A stretch of DNA of 64,000 nt from Rhizomicrobium sp. (lineage in GTDB: Bacteria > Pseudomonadota > Alphaproteobacteria > Micropepsales > Micropepsaceae): assembly GCA_037200385.1 (NCBI GenBank), contig JBBCGL010000001.1, positions 2,557,418 through 2,621,417 on the forward strand, written 5' to 3'. Positions 1 through 8,587 of this stretch are shown one piece after another. The position numbers and the translations under genes were made by a program. A model generated the notes under the pieces. The model made no database searches. It had not been told where the DNA came from and was given only the letters and a program-made list of their open reading frames with translations. Numbering within the stretch: the first letter of the stretch is position 1; every line of letters starts with the position of its first letter.

Positions 1-275
1 TGAATGTGAAGAAGGGTCGCCCCCGCCTCTTTCACCGCATCGATCAGCGCCTGTTCAATCCGGTCGCGGTCGCCGAGGCCATCCGCTTCCCACAGGTCGA
101 TGATCAGGTGTGAGCCCGCATAGGTGAGGCCATTGCGGGTTATGAAGTGATCCTTTTGGTCGTCATTGACCGCTGTGGTCATGACGGGGGCAACAGGACG
201 AACGGTCTTCGCGGAAGTGCGGACTCGAGGAGCCCTTGCTTCTTTGGTCGCCGCAACAAGTTCGAGTCTAGCCAT
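1..275 (-). CDS. speD: S-adenosylmethionine decarboxylase proenzyme, 3' part beyond window
   Basis: Makes decarboxylated SAM, the aminopropyl donor for spermidine synthesis; the enzyme is a pyruvoyl protein cut from a proenzyme. The visible 91 residues end in a stretch matching the SpeD N-terminal core (GLTYAGSHLIIDLWEADGL, then an acidic helix and GATLLHIH). The processing Ser and active-site residues lie past the left edge. The ATG at 275 gives a 31-residue basic leader. A second in-frame ATG at 182 starts MTTAVNDDQKDHF and may be the true start, since SpeD1-type enzymes begin close to the core. Divergent from the spermidine synthase gene, which supports the assignment. Confidence 0.88.
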   Translation of the reverse strand, partial: MARLELVAATKEARAPRVRTSAKTVRPVAPVMTTAVNDDQKDHFITRNGLTYAGSHLIIDLWEADGLGDRDRIEQALIDAVKEAGATLLHI

Positions 276-632
276 TTCGGGCACCTACCCAGTTAAGAGT
301 TGACACCTGCGCCTTGGCCTTACGGACTTCCGGACGCGTCTCAAGAAGAAAGCGGCGGACGGTAAGGCCGCCGCGCCGCTAACGGGGGCAATATAGGCAC
401 GCTGACCCCCCATGCAAGAATTTTTGTCACCTGAGCGTAAAAAAAATCCTCGCGCGTGGCATCGCCGCTTCGCGGCGTCACGCAGGCGCTGAGCGACCTC
501 GCGTGTCGCGCGCACTGTGCTACGGCTCCGCGTGTTTCGCCGTCTGCAGCGCGCTCTCGACTTCGTGGCGAACGCGCCGTAGAAGGCGCGCGATTTCCAC
601 GCAACGCAGTGTCACAAACCGGAGCGACGAAG
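276..632. other. Divergent speD/speE intergenic region with hairpins
   Basis: A 357-base gap, long for this compact genome. On the minus (speD) side there is a perfect 7-bp stem at 352-358/368-374 (GCGGCGG with its complement, 9-base loop). On the speE side there is a 6-bp stem at 463-468/472-477 with a TTC loop. A run of eight A lies at about 440-447. No open reading frame here looks real. The structured leader could carry regulation, but I recognise no known riboswitch consensus. Confidence 0.45.
390..417 (-). promoter_or_regulatory. Possible sigma-70-type promoter for speD
   Basis: Read on the minus strand, TTGCAT and TATATT are separated by 16 bases, about 115 bases upstream of the speD ATG at 275. 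The match to the alphaproteobacterial housekeeping consensus is moderate. This is sequence inspection only. Confidence 0.28.
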
Positions 633-1496
633 ATGGCGAACAGTTTCAAGGAGCGCCTGCACAAGGGCTACGCGCAGTCGATCGAGATCGTCGGCAAGCC
701 GCTCGTAGAGGAAAAGAGCCAGTTCCAGCGCATCCGGATCTTCGACAGCGTCGCCAATGGCCGTGTCATGACGCTCGACGACATCGTCCAGATCACCACG
801 CGCGACGAGAGCGCCTATGCCGAAATGCTGACACATTTGCCGCTGTTCGAGCACGGCCGAGGCGAGCGGGTGATGATCGTGGGCGGCGGCGATCTCTCGA
901 TCGCCGACGAGGCGCTCAAGCACAAGGGCGTCAAGGAAGTGGTGCTGGTCGACATCGACGGCCGGGTGATCGAGCTGTGCAAGGAGCATTTCGCCGCGAT
1001 CAACGCCAAGGCGTTCAAGGACAAGCGGCTCAAGATCGAGGTCGCCGACGCCTTCGAATATCTCGGGCGCAAGGAGAGCAAGAACCGCTTCGACCTGATC
1101 GTCGCCGACCGGCCCGATCCCGTCGGGCCCGGCAAGGCGCTGTTCGGCGAGACCTTCTACGACCGCGTGAAGGGCGCCCTGAAGCCCGGCGGCTTCGCGA
1201 CGTTCCAGACCGGCGTGCCGTTCTACCAGCCCTGGGAGATCACCGAGGCGCTCGAGGAACTCGCAGGATTCTTCCCGCAGTCGGGGCTCTATCTGAGCGT
1301 GGTGCCGACCTATATCGGCGGCTTCATGGCGCTGAGCTGGGCCTGCAAGGGGGCCAAGAAGCTCGGGACGCCGGCCGGCGTCCGGAAAGCGGCCGCGGCA
1401 TACAAGAAATCGCGGATCAAGACGGACTATTACAATGCCGAAATCCACGGCGCGGCTTTCGCGCTGCCGGAGTGGATCAAGCGGCTGGTGCCGTAG
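633..1496 (+). CDS. speE: Spermidine synthase (variant aminopropyltransferase)
   Basis: Transfers the aminopropyl group of decarboxylated SAM to putrescine. 287 residues, the usual SpeE length. The start at 633 follows a GGAG at 621-624 and replaces a much longer upstream reading frame with no homology. The N-terminal beta-domain is followed by the Rossmann methyltransferase-like fold: the RDESAYAEMLTHLPL segment, GGGD at 84-87, and D159-x-x-D162-PVGP, which keeps the two catalytic aspartates. Oddities: the normally invariant GG after GGGD is L88-S89, and the DSTD/DSSD motif is DRPD. Divergent from speD, so polyamine synthesis is the likely role. The changed pocket leaves the exact amine substrate open. 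Confidence 0.85.
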   Translation: MANSFKERLHKGYAQSIEIVGKPLVEEKSQFQRIRIFDSVANGRVMTLDDIVQITTRDESAYAEMLTHLPLFEHGRGERVMIVGGGDLSIADEALKHKGVKEVVLVDIDGRVIELCKEHFAAINAKAFKDKRLKIEVADAFEYLGRKESKNRFDLIVADRPDPVGPGKALFGETFYDRVKGALKPGGFATFQTGVPFYQPWEITEALEELAGFFPQSGLYLSVVPTYIGGFMALSWACKGAKKLGTPAGVRKAAAAYKKSRIKTDYYNAEIHGAAFALPEWIKRLVP

Positions 1497-1537
1497 AGAG
1501 ATTTTTGTCCTCTGGCGCGGGACGGCAGGTTCGGTAA

Positions 1538-2056
1538 ATGACGATGCTCTCTTCTCCCGACACGCGCGAGGCCGCGCTCTATGCGAGGCTCCGCGAGCTC
1601 GGCATCGCGTGGAAGACCTATGAGCACCAAGCCGTGTTCACCGTCGAGGAGGCGTCGGCGCTCTACGGCGGCCAGCCGGGCGGGCATTCCAAGAACCTCT
1701 TCCTGAAGGACAAGAAGGACGGGCTGTGGCTCGTCACGCTGCGCGACGCCTTGCGGGTCGATTTGAATGCGCTGTCCAAAGTGCTGGGCGCGCCGCGCTT
1801 CTCGTTCGGCTCGGCGGAGCTGCTGGTCGCGACGCTGGGGATCGAGCCGGGGTCGGTGACGCCGTTCTCGGTGATGAACGACCCGGCGGGCAAGGTGCGG
1901 CTGGTGCTGGACGCCGGGCTGCTGGCGCTGGAGCCGCTGAATTTCCACCCGCTGCGCAACGATCGGACGACGGCGGTCGCGGCGGCGGATCTGCTCAAAT
2001 TCGCCCGCGCCGGCGGCCATGAGCCGGTGATCACGGACATTCCGGAGCGGGCGTGA
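1538..2056 (+). CDS. Prolyl-tRNA editing deacylase, YbaK/ProX family (PrdX/ProXp-ala type)
   Basis: Stand-alone trans-editing enzyme that hydrolyses mischarged aminoacyl-tRNA(Pro), typically Ala-tRNA(Pro), in the cytoplasm. 172 residues, one domain. The family signature is visible as GGHSKNLFLKDKK at about 48-60, including the conserved lysine, followed by the VTPFSVMND segment and a C-terminal HP-N-T pattern. ATG at 1538 lies 41 bases after speE and may be co-transcribed. Its stop is almost joined to a terminator hairpin that belongs to the convergent TonB receptor gene. Confidence 0.85.
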   Translation: MTMLSSPDTREAALYARLRELGIAWKTYEHQAVFTVEEASALYGGQPGGHSKNLFLKDKKDGLWLVTLRDALRVDLNALSKVLGAPRFSFGSAELLVATLGIEPGSVTPFSVMNDPAGKVRLVLDAGLLALEPLNFHPLRNDRTTAVAAADLLKFARAGGHEPVITDIPERA

Positions 2057-2060
2057 AAAC

Positions 2061-2084
2061 GCCGGCGGAGTCTCCTCCGCCGGC
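2061..2084 (-). terminator. Intrinsic terminator of the TonB receptor gene
   Basis: Perfect 10-bp GC stem (2061-2070 with 2075-2084, loop TCTC). On the minus strand it is followed by GTTTTC, so it ends the minus-strand transcript. It sits 4 bases past the stop of the plus-strand deacylase and may also stop that transcript. Confidence 0.7.
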
Positions 2085-2106
2085 GCTACGAGACGATCCG
2101 AACGTC

Positions 2107-4302
2107 CTAGCGCAGATGCGCCGCGACTTCGAAGCCGATGATGCGCGGATCGCCGACGAAGCCTGTATTGTCGTCGAAGTCGATGCCGCCCTGGAGGTTC
2201 TGCTTGTCGGTGATGTTGCGGGCATAGAGCGCCACTTCCCACACCTTGTTCGGCTCGATGTAGCCGATGCGCAGGCCGCCCTCGTAATTGCCGTTGGAGT
2301 GGAACTCCTCCGACTTGTAGAGGAAGAAGTTGGTGTAGCCCTGGATGAACCAGTCTGTGTAGGCGTAAAGCTGCGCCCCGCTGTCGAGCGGCCAAGTGTA
2401 CTTCGCCGAGAGGTTGGCGATGTAATCCGGCGCCTGCGGGAACGGATTGCCGTTCAGGAACGCCACGGTCGTGCCGGCGACCACCGTCGTCGGGTTGGTC
2501 ACATTGCACTGGGCGCAGACCGCCGTGGTCAGGCCCGGATCGCGAATCTCCGTGTGGTTCCACGACGCGCCGGCGGTGAACAGCCAGTTCTCGTCCGGCG
2601 CCCACTCGCTGTCCGCCTCGAGGCCGTAGGCGAGACCGCCGCGGGCATTGATCAGGATCACCGAATTGGTGCCGGCGCCGCCGATGGCGGAGAGCTGCGG
2701 ATGTTGCAGATAGTAGTAGAAGCCGTCGAAGTTGAGGCGGATCGTGTGGTCCGCCAGCTCCGACTTGATGCCGGCCTCATAGGAGGTGATCGTCTCCGAC
2801 CGCGCTGTCGAGTAGCCCTCGTCGAAAGCGAGGTTGCGGCCCTGGATCGACGGGGCGCGGAAGCCGGTCGCGACGCGGGCGTAGAGATTGACGTCGTCGT
2901 CGAGCGCGTATTCGCCGCTCACGTCCCAGCTCACATTGGCGCCGGTCGTCTTCGCCGGCGTGACGATCGGGATCGTCAGGGCGCCGCCAGAGGCGGTCAT
3001 CGCCTTGACGTCGGAGGTCCAGCGCACGCCGGCCGTCAGTGTGAAGGCGTCGGTCACGCGATAGCTGGCCTGGCCGAAGGCCGCCCAGGAGACGTTCGAC
3101 TGACGCACCGAGGTCGAGACGTTCGGACCGAAGGCGATGGTCGTCGTGTCCTGGTACTTGGTGCTGAAGTAGAAGCCGCCGACCTGCCAGAAGAACGGCG
3201 AGGTCGTGTCGGACGCCAGATGCAGCTCCTGCGTGAACTGGTGCAGATAGTCGAGGCCGTCCTGCGATTCGGACGGGAAGAAGATCAGGCCGGGGCCGGT
3301 CAGGTTGCCGCCGTCGATGTCGCCGCGGCTGAAGCCATGGGTCGACTCGTAGCCGGTGATCGAGGTCAGCTTCAGGCCGTCGAAATCGTATTCGACCGTC
3401 GCGTTGCTGCCGATGCCGTCGTATTTCTGCGGATTGTTGGCGCCGGCGTCGAAATACACCTTGTCCGGATCGTAGTTGCCGTTGAGATGGTTGTTGCCCG
3501 GGCCGATGATATTGGCGCGGAACACCGCCGCGGTGCCGTCCAGCGACCGGCCATGGACGTTGAGCAGCACGGAGAAATCGTCGGTCGGCTTCCACAGGAC
3601 CTGGACGCGGCCGGCGCGCTCGTCATAGCCGCCCAGCGCATCCTTGACGCCCGTGAAGGCGTTGTCGATGTAGTCGTCGCGATGCTGGTAGAGGCCCGAG
3701 GCGCGGACCGACAGCGTGTCGTCGAGCGGCACGGTCAGGGCAGCCTCGACATTGGCGGTGCCGAGCTCGCCATAGGAGCCGCTGGCATAGCCTTCGAGAT
3801 GGTCGCCGGGCGCGACGGAGGTGAATTTGATGATGCCGGCGGTGGTGTTGCGGCCGAACAGCGTGCCCTGCGGGCCACGATCGACCTCGACGGCGCCGAT
3901 GTCGTAGAGCGGCGCGCTCTTCAGCACGACGTTCTCCTGAACGATGTTGTCCTCGATGATCGAGACCGGCTGGGAGGCGGCGAGATCGAAATCGGCATTG
4001 CCCAAGCCGCGGATGTAGAAGCGGGGCGCGACGCGGCCGTTGGAGGATTCGGCGTAGAGGCTGGGCACGCGCGCCGCAAGGGCGCGGATGTCCTGGCCGG
4101 ATTCGAAGAAAGAGCGGACCTCGTCGTCCGACAGGGTCGTGACCGAGGACGGCACGGTCTGCAGGTCTTCGGCGCGACGCTCCGTGGTCACGACGATGGT
4201 TTCGATCTGCTGCGCATAGGCCGGCAGCGCGACGGAAGAGAACAGCGCCAGCGCGCCAAGCGCCGTGGTGGCACGGCAAGCGGTCTTCAAGCGAATCGAC
4301 AT
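2107..4302 (-). CDS. TonB-dependent outer-membrane receptor
   Basis: Outer-membrane beta-barrel importer powered by TonB-ExbBD; substrate unknown. 731 residues. Signal peptide 1-30 with an AYAQQ cleavage region, then a TonB box (IETIVVTTERR), a plug domain with PSLYAES, YIRGLGN and RGPQGTLFGRNTTAG, and a 22-strand-type barrel. The sequence resembles the many orphan receptors of sphingomonad/caulobacterial genomes that import plant-derived or siderophore-like ligands. The protein ends in ...EVAAHLR instead of an aromatic residue, slightly unusual for a barrel C-terminus. No sigma/anti-sigma pair or transporter lies beside it, so the ligand cannot be inferred. Confidence 0.9.
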   Translation of the reverse strand: MSIRLKTACRATTALGALALFSSVALPAYAQQIETIVVTTERRAEDLQTVPSSVTTLSDDEVRSFFESGQDIRALAARVPSLYAESSNGRVAPRFYIRGLGNADFDLAASQPVSIIEDNIVQENVVLKSAPLYDIGAVEVDRGPQGTLFGRNTTAGIIKFTSVAPGDHLEGYASGSYGELGTANVEAALTVPLDDTLSVRASGLYQHRDDYIDNAFTGVKDALGGYDERAGRVQVLWKPTDDFSVLLNVHGRSLDGTAAVFRANIIGPGNNHLNGNYDPDKVYFDAGANNPQKYDGIGSNATVEYDFDGLKLTSITGYESTHGFSRGDIDGGNLTGPGLIFFPSESQDGLDYLHQFTQELHLASDTTSPFFWQVGGFYFSTKYQDTTTIAFGPNVSTSVRQSNVSWAAFGQASYRVTDAFTLTAGVRWTSDVKAMTASGGALTIPIVTPAKTTGANVSWDVSGEYALDDDVNLYARVATGFRAPSIQGRNLAFDEGYSTARSETITSYEAGIKSELADHTIRLNFDGFYYYLQHPQLSAIGGAGTNSVILINARGGLAYGLEADSEWAPDENWLFTAGASWNHTEIRDPGLTTAVCAQCNVTNPTTVVAGTTVAFLNGNPFPQAPDYIANLSAKYTWPLDSGAQLYAYTDWFIQGYTNFFLYKSEEFHSNGNYEGGLRIGYIEPNKVWEVALYARNITDKQNLQGGIDFDDNTGFVGDPRIIGFEVAAHLR

Positions 4303-4583
4303 CGAAATCCCCTAGTGAACGGCCGAATCCGGCGGCCGCGAATTGTCGCGAACCCGTCTCGATCGTTTCCCCAACTGTATTATGTTTGACGCTTACGTGA
4401 CGGCGCGCTGAATTTTTGTCAACAAGTTCGCAGGCGCGGTGACTCGATTGCATCGCACTGTGGTGCGAGGGTCACGCTGCCGCTCTGCGATGTCGCGCAG
4501 AGCCCGCATTCGGGCACGGTGCTGGCCGATGGCACGGCCAACGGTCAGCATGCCGCAGCACCGCTTACCACCGGAGGCGTGAC

Positions 4584-5177
4584 ATGAATCGGACCGAACA
4601 TCTGGGTGGCCAGAGGCTGGCCGGACGCTTCGTCGCACTGGAGCCGCTCGAGCCGCATCATCATGCCGGACTGCTCGCGGCCGCGGCCGATCCAGGCATC
4701 TTTGCCCACATGCCGTTCGATATGAGCCGCGGGTTCGAGCAGCCGCTGCAGGACATCGTCCGGGAGAATGTCCGCGGCGGCATGATCACCTATGCCGTGC
4801 GCCGGCTGGCGGATGATGCGATCATCGGTTCGACGTCCTATCTCAACATCGCGCCCGAGCATGCGAAGGCGGAGATCGGCTCGACCTGGTATACGGCGCA
4901 GGCGCAGGCGAGCGCGGTGAACCCGGAGGCGAAGCTGCTGCTGCTCGATCGCGCATTCGCGCGCGGGTGGAACAGGATCGAGTTCAAGACCGATTCAAGG
5001 AACGCGCGCAGCCGCGCGGCGCTCAGGAAGCTGGGCGCGATGGAGGAAGGAACGCTGCGCGGGCATATGTGGGTGCCGCAAGGCTATTTCCGCGATTCCG
5101 TCTATTTCTCGATTCTCGCCGGCGAGTGGCCGGCGGTGAAGGCGCGGCTGGAGGCCCGATTGGCGGCGTTCGGCTGA
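4584..5177 (+). CDS. GNAT-family N-acetyltransferase, RimJ/RimL-like
   Basis: Acetyl-CoA-dependent acetyltransferase of 197 residues. The N-terminal LAGRFVALEPLEPHHHAGL and the C-terminal FKTDSRNARSRAALRKLGA followed by EGTLRGHMW are characteristic of the RimJ/RimL subgroup that acetylates protein N-termini or small amines. Alone between divergent and convergent neighbours, so no context for a substrate. Confidence 0.8.
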   Translation: MNRTEHLGGQRLAGRFVALEPLEPHHHAGLLAAAADPGIFAHMPFDMSRGFEQPLQDIVRENVRGGMITYAVRRLADDAIIGSTSYLNIAPEHAKAEIGSTWYTAQAQASAVNPEAKLLLLDRAFARGWNRIEFKTDSRNARSRAALRKLGAMEEGTLRGHMWVPQGYFRDSVYFSILAGEWPAVKARLEARLAAFG

Positions 5178-5212
5178 AGGGTTGCCTGCGCCGTCATCTT
5201 CGAGTCCGGATA

Positions 5213-6778
5213 TTAGCTCTTCAGCCAACCCGGCGCGCGCAGTCCGAAGTGACGCTGGAGCATGGTCTCGGCGCGCTCGAGGGCGCCTTCGACCCAGCCT
5301 TGCGCCTGCGAATAGGCTTCGCCGCAGACATACAGTCCGCGCGACGGCATCGGCTGCAGCATCGCCGCGGAATCCGCGACGCCGTCATGGCCGAGCGCAT
5401 AGTAATGCCAGCCCCCGCCGAAAGGATCGGCGCTCCAGTCCTGGAAATAGGCGGCAAGCGGCTGGAGCGCGGTGCCGCCGATCACCAGCTGGGCCTCGCG
5501 GTGGACTTCGCGCGCCAGCGATGCATCGCCCGGCAGGGCGGTGAAACCGGAGGGATCGAGCCGGGCGACGAGATGCTTCCAACCCGCAACGGCGCGCATG
5601 TCGCTATAGGCCATGAGCACGCCATAGCCGTTGGTGTCTTCGCTCGGCAGCCGCGCCGTCTCGGAGCCCAGGCAATAGAACTGGCGCGCCGGCATGTCGG
5701 TGACGCTACGTCCCTCGACGATGCCGTGATCGCGCCACCAAGGGCGCCGGTAGAGCAGCAGGCTCTTGCAGGCGGGGATCGGCGTCACGCCGGCGATGAG
5801 CCGCGCGAAATTGCGGTCGGCGCGGGCTTCCGGGAAATCGGCGATGCCTTCGAGGCCGCGGCGCGGCAGGGCGAGGATGACGCGCTTCGCCGTGAGCACG
5901 GTCTGCCGGTTCGACACGTCGTGGACCGTGAGACGGTAGCCGGCCTGCTGCGGCACCAGGCTGACGAGGCGCGTGCCGGCGGCGATGCCGGCGCCGGCCT
6001 TGCGCGCCTGCTCCGCCAGGGTCAGTGGCAGGCGCTGATAGCCGCCGGCCAGGGTGCGGAAGGGTTTGCTCTCATCGTCGTGAACGAAGAAATAATCCAT
6101 CTCGTCCAGGCCGGTCTCGCCGTCGATCCAATCGTCATAGCCGGAAGAGTCCTGGGCGAGTGCAAGCTCCTCGGCGCTCATGCCTTCGCGCAGCAGGTCG
6201 CGGTTGCGCCAAAGGTTCAGCGGACGGTTCCTGTAGCGGTAGGAGGCGCGGATCTTCCGCCAGTCCGCAGGCGTCATATGCGCGGCACCAGGCAGGATGC
6301 GGTCGATGGCGCGGCCGAAATAGTCGGCTTGCGGCGTCTGGTCCTTGTCGGGAACGCGGTAGGGAAACCGCGCGCGACCGGCGTTGACGTCCTTCAACGC
6401 GAAATTCCGACCGCGCAGCATCATCCGGTTCGCGTCGCGGTCGATGGGATAGTCGCGCGACGGCAGGCCCAGATGGCCCACCAGCCCGAAGACATGGCGA
6501 TGCGCCTCGAGGAAGCGCATGCCGCCGGCCTCGGCGACGAGGTGCGGCGCCTGCGGGAAGGCGACGGAGTGCAGACGGCCGCCGATGCGATCGCTGGCCT
6601 CGAACAGGCGGAGGCGCAGATGCGGCGCTTCTCGCGCCAGTCGCCAGGCGGCATAGGCGCCCGACACGCCGCCGCCGACGATCGCGACGTCGAGGTCTGG
6701 CGGCGCGGCACGCGCCAGCAGCGGCGCCAAGGCCAGAGCCGCGCCACCGCCGAGCAGATGCCGCCGGCTGAGCGTCAT
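5213..6778 (-). CDS. Tat-exported flavin-containing amine oxidase
   Basis: FAD-dependent oxidase of the L-amino-acid oxidase / tryptophan-lysine monooxygenase branch, 521 residues. A twin-arginine signal (SRRHLLGGG, residues 4-12, then a hydrophobic stretch to an ARA site) predicts export of the folded flavoprotein to the periplasm. The dinucleotide-binding motif VAIVGGGVSGAYAAW is at 31-45, followed by the GGR-type motif (RIGGRLHS). The C-terminal FAD-contact segment is GLYVCGEAYSQAQGWVEGAL. Start ATG overlaps the stop of the upstream gene (TGATG), so the two are translationally coupled. Substrate unknown; an amino acid or amine is likely. Confidence 0.82.
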   Translation of the reverse strand: MTLSRRHLLGGGAALALAPLLARAAPPDLDVAIVGGGVSGAYAAWRLAREAPHLRLRLFEASDRIGGRLHSVAFPQAPHLVAEAGGMRFLEAHRHVFGLVGHLGLPSRDYPIDRDANRMMLRGRNFALKDVNAGRARFPYRVPDKDQTPQADYFGRAIDRILPGAAHMTPADWRKIRASYRYRNRPLNLWRNRDLLREGMSAEELALAQDSSGYDDWIDGETGLDEMDYFFVHDDESKPFRTLAGGYQRLPLTLAEQARKAGAGIAAGTRLVSLVPQQAGYRLTVHDVSNRQTVLTAKRVILALPRRGLEGIADFPEARADRNFARLIAGVTPIPACKSLLLYRRPWWRDHGIVEGRSVTDMPARQFYCLGSETARLPSEDTNGYGVLMAYSDMRAVAGWKHLVARLDPSGFTALPGDASLAREVHREAQLVIGGTALQPLAAYFQDWSADPFGGGWHYYALGHDGVADSAAMLQPMPSRGLYVCGEAYSQAQGWVEGALERAETMLQRHFGLRAPGWLKS

Positions 6779-7722
6779 CAGGGCTTGGTGAGGACCGCGA
6801 TGCGGTCGCGGTAGGATTTCACCAGACAGGCCCCGGGCGACGGGCCGCTGCAGGCGGCGTTGCGCCTGGCGATCCAGTCGCGCTGCACCTGACGCACGGC
6901 CTCTTTGGCCGGCGCGCCATAGGCGTTTGCGACCGCGTATTGATAGGCCTCGGCCGTCTGGCGGTCGAGGCGGGCCAGCGCCGCGTCGGCGCAGATCGCG
7001 TGCTCGATCGTCGTCGCCGCCTTGCCGCAGTCGAAGGAGGCGGCCGGCGCGCGCCAGTCGCGCCGCAGCACATCCTTCAGCGCGGCCAACGGGATGACCG
7101 CCTCCTGCGGCCCCGCGGCATAGGCCGCGACCTGATAAGGTGGGAAATAGATGTGCAGGCGATCCGCCGCGATCGCGAAATTCCGGAAACTGTAGGCGCC
7201 GGGCGCGGTTCCCGACTTGATCGTATCGCTGTCGGACAGCGAGTCCGGTCCCGTGCCGATGGTCTTGAGCAGATAGGCTCCGGCAAGGTCGCTGATCCGC
7301 TTGAGTCCACGCGGACCGTTCACGATCTCGGGCAAGAAGACCTCCGCGCCGTCAGGCAAGAGGAAATTGAAGGTGTGATAGTCGGTGTTGGGATGGGCGC
7401 CGCCCGTGTCGGCGTATTCGGTGAACAGCACCGCGAACATCCTGCCATCGTTGCGCACGACCTCGAACCTCGTATCCAGGGCATAGGGATGGTCCCCGGC
7501 GGAAAGGTCGGGCTCGAAGGCCTTGAACGTCGCGACGCTCTTGCGGGCATAGTCCAGGATCGTGCCGTCGATCGCCTTGTTCCCGGTCTGCGGATAGGCG
7601 ACCGAGATATCCATGGCCTTGCTTGTGAAGGCGAGCGTCTTCTTGGCCACCGGCAATCCGGCGGCGGATGCCCCCAGCGGCACGAGCAGCATCAAGGCCA
7701 GCAGGACGGCGCGGAACGGCAT
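6778..7722 (-). CDS. Exported DUF3298/RsiV-like protein with C-terminal LprI domain
   Basis: 314 residues from the ATG at 7722, chosen because GGGGAG lies just upstream and the next residues form a signal peptide (hydrophobic core then GASAAG). Residues about 25-230 form a DUF4163/DUF3298-like domain (ISVAYPQTG, DTGGAHPN, FNFLLPDG), as found in anti-sigma RsiV and lysozyme-binding proteins. The last 85 residues look like the lysozyme-inhibitor LprI domain (DCGKAATTIEHAICAD, then RDWIARRNAAC) with four cysteines. First gene of a coupled pair with the amine oxidase. The related upstream gene lacks the LprI part. A periplasmic lysozyme-binding role is inference. Confidence 0.75.
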   Translation of the reverse strand: MPFRAVLLALMLLVPLGASAAGLPVAKKTLAFTSKAMDISVAYPQTGNKAIDGTILDYARKSVATFKAFEPDLSAGDHPYALDTRFEVVRNDGRMFAVLFTEYADTGGAHPNTDYHTFNFLLPDGAEVFLPEIVNGPRGLKRISDLAGAYLLKTIGTGPDSLSDSDTIKSGTAPGAYSFRNFAIAADRLHIYFPPYQVAAYAAGPQEAVIPLAALKDVLRRDWRAPAASFDCGKAATTIEHAICADAALARLDRQTAEAYQYAVANAYGAPAKEAVRQVQRDWIARRNAACSGPSPGACLVKSYRDRIAVLTKP

Positions 7723-7775
7723 GAGCGACTCCCCGGATACGATGCCGGACATGGTGGAGAGGGAACGCGACGGCT

Positions 7776-8468
7776 TCAAGGCGGCTTGCTGCGGTCGCGC
7801 CATTTCGGGCTGAGCACGTCGTCCAGCGCGCTCAACGGGATTTCCACCATACGCGGGCCTTCGGCATGCGCCGCGACTTCGTAGGGCGCGAACCAGATGC
7901 GCAGGGCGTGCGGCTCGAGGATCACATTGGTGAAATTCTCCGCCTCCGGCCCTGCACCGTCGCGGATCCAGTCGGCGTCGGAGACATGATCCGGCTGCGC
8001 GAGCTGCGACGTCAGATCGGCGATGGCGAGCTGGCTGACGCGGTCGACGCCGCGCTGACCGTCGACGATGTCGGCCAGGCCGATCCGGCGGCCGGCGGGG
8101 AGAACGAAGTTGAAGGTCTCGAAGGCCGAGTCGCCGTGCAAGCCGCCCATGTCCTCATAGACCGTGAAGTGCACCGCCAGCAGGTCGCCATCATTGCGCT
8201 CGATGCTGTAGGTCACGTCCAGCACATGGCGGTGGTCGCCATGCGCGAAGTCCGGGCGCTGCTTGCGGAAATCGGCGGCGTTCCGGTCCGCATAGGCGGC
8301 GAGCGCCGCGTCAATGACATCGTTGCCGGTGTGGGGATAGGCGACTGCGATGTCGACGTTGCGATCCTTGAAGACCACCGACCGGGACGACAGCGCCAAT
8401 GGCTCGCCGGACGCCGCGCCAACACTGGCAAGCAACAGCAGCCCAAGACCGGCGGCACGCGACGACAT
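7776..8468 (-). CDS. Exported DUF3298-like protein, paralogue of the downstream gene
   Basis: 230 residues from ATG 8468, preceded by AGGGGG. Signal peptide 1-22. The body aligns with the neighbour (VDIAVAYPHTGNDVIDAAL versus its ISVAYPQTGNKAIDGTI, and FNFVLPAG versus FNFLLPDG). It stops after the PLSALDDVLSPKWRD segment, so the LprI domain is absent. The two lie 53 bases apart in the same direction, an apparent tandem duplication followed by gain or loss of the LprI part. Function not known. Confidence 0.72.
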   Translation of the reverse strand: MSSRAAGLGLLLLASVGAASGEPLALSSRSVVFKDRNVDIAVAYPHTGNDVIDAALAAYADRNAADFRKQRPDFAHGDHRHVLDVTYSIERNDGDLLAVHFTVYEDMGGLHGDSAFETFNFVLPAGRRIGLADIVDGQRGVDRVSQLAIADLTSQLAQPDHVSDADWIRDGAGPEAENFTNVILEPHALRIWFAPYEVAAHAEGPRMVEIPLSALDDVLSPKWRDRSKPP

Positions 8469-8587
8469 GGAAATCCCCCTGGCATTTCCAATCTGGAACC
8501 GGATCGCGACCGTATTGGGGCGAAAACGCTTTTCTTTCGGGGCGGCAGCGCCCATCTTTCCCATCTGACCAGGAGAAAAACGGACCC

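Noticed and set aside
276-420. Known SAM riboswitch upstream of speD
   Set aside because: I could not match the conserved cores of SAM-I, SAM-II or SAM-V that I know; only simple stems are visible.
2053-4389. 778-residue plus-strand frame opposite the TonB receptor
   Set aside because: Antisense frame produced by high GC; composition is low-complexity and the minus-strand frame has clear receptor motifs and a signal peptide.
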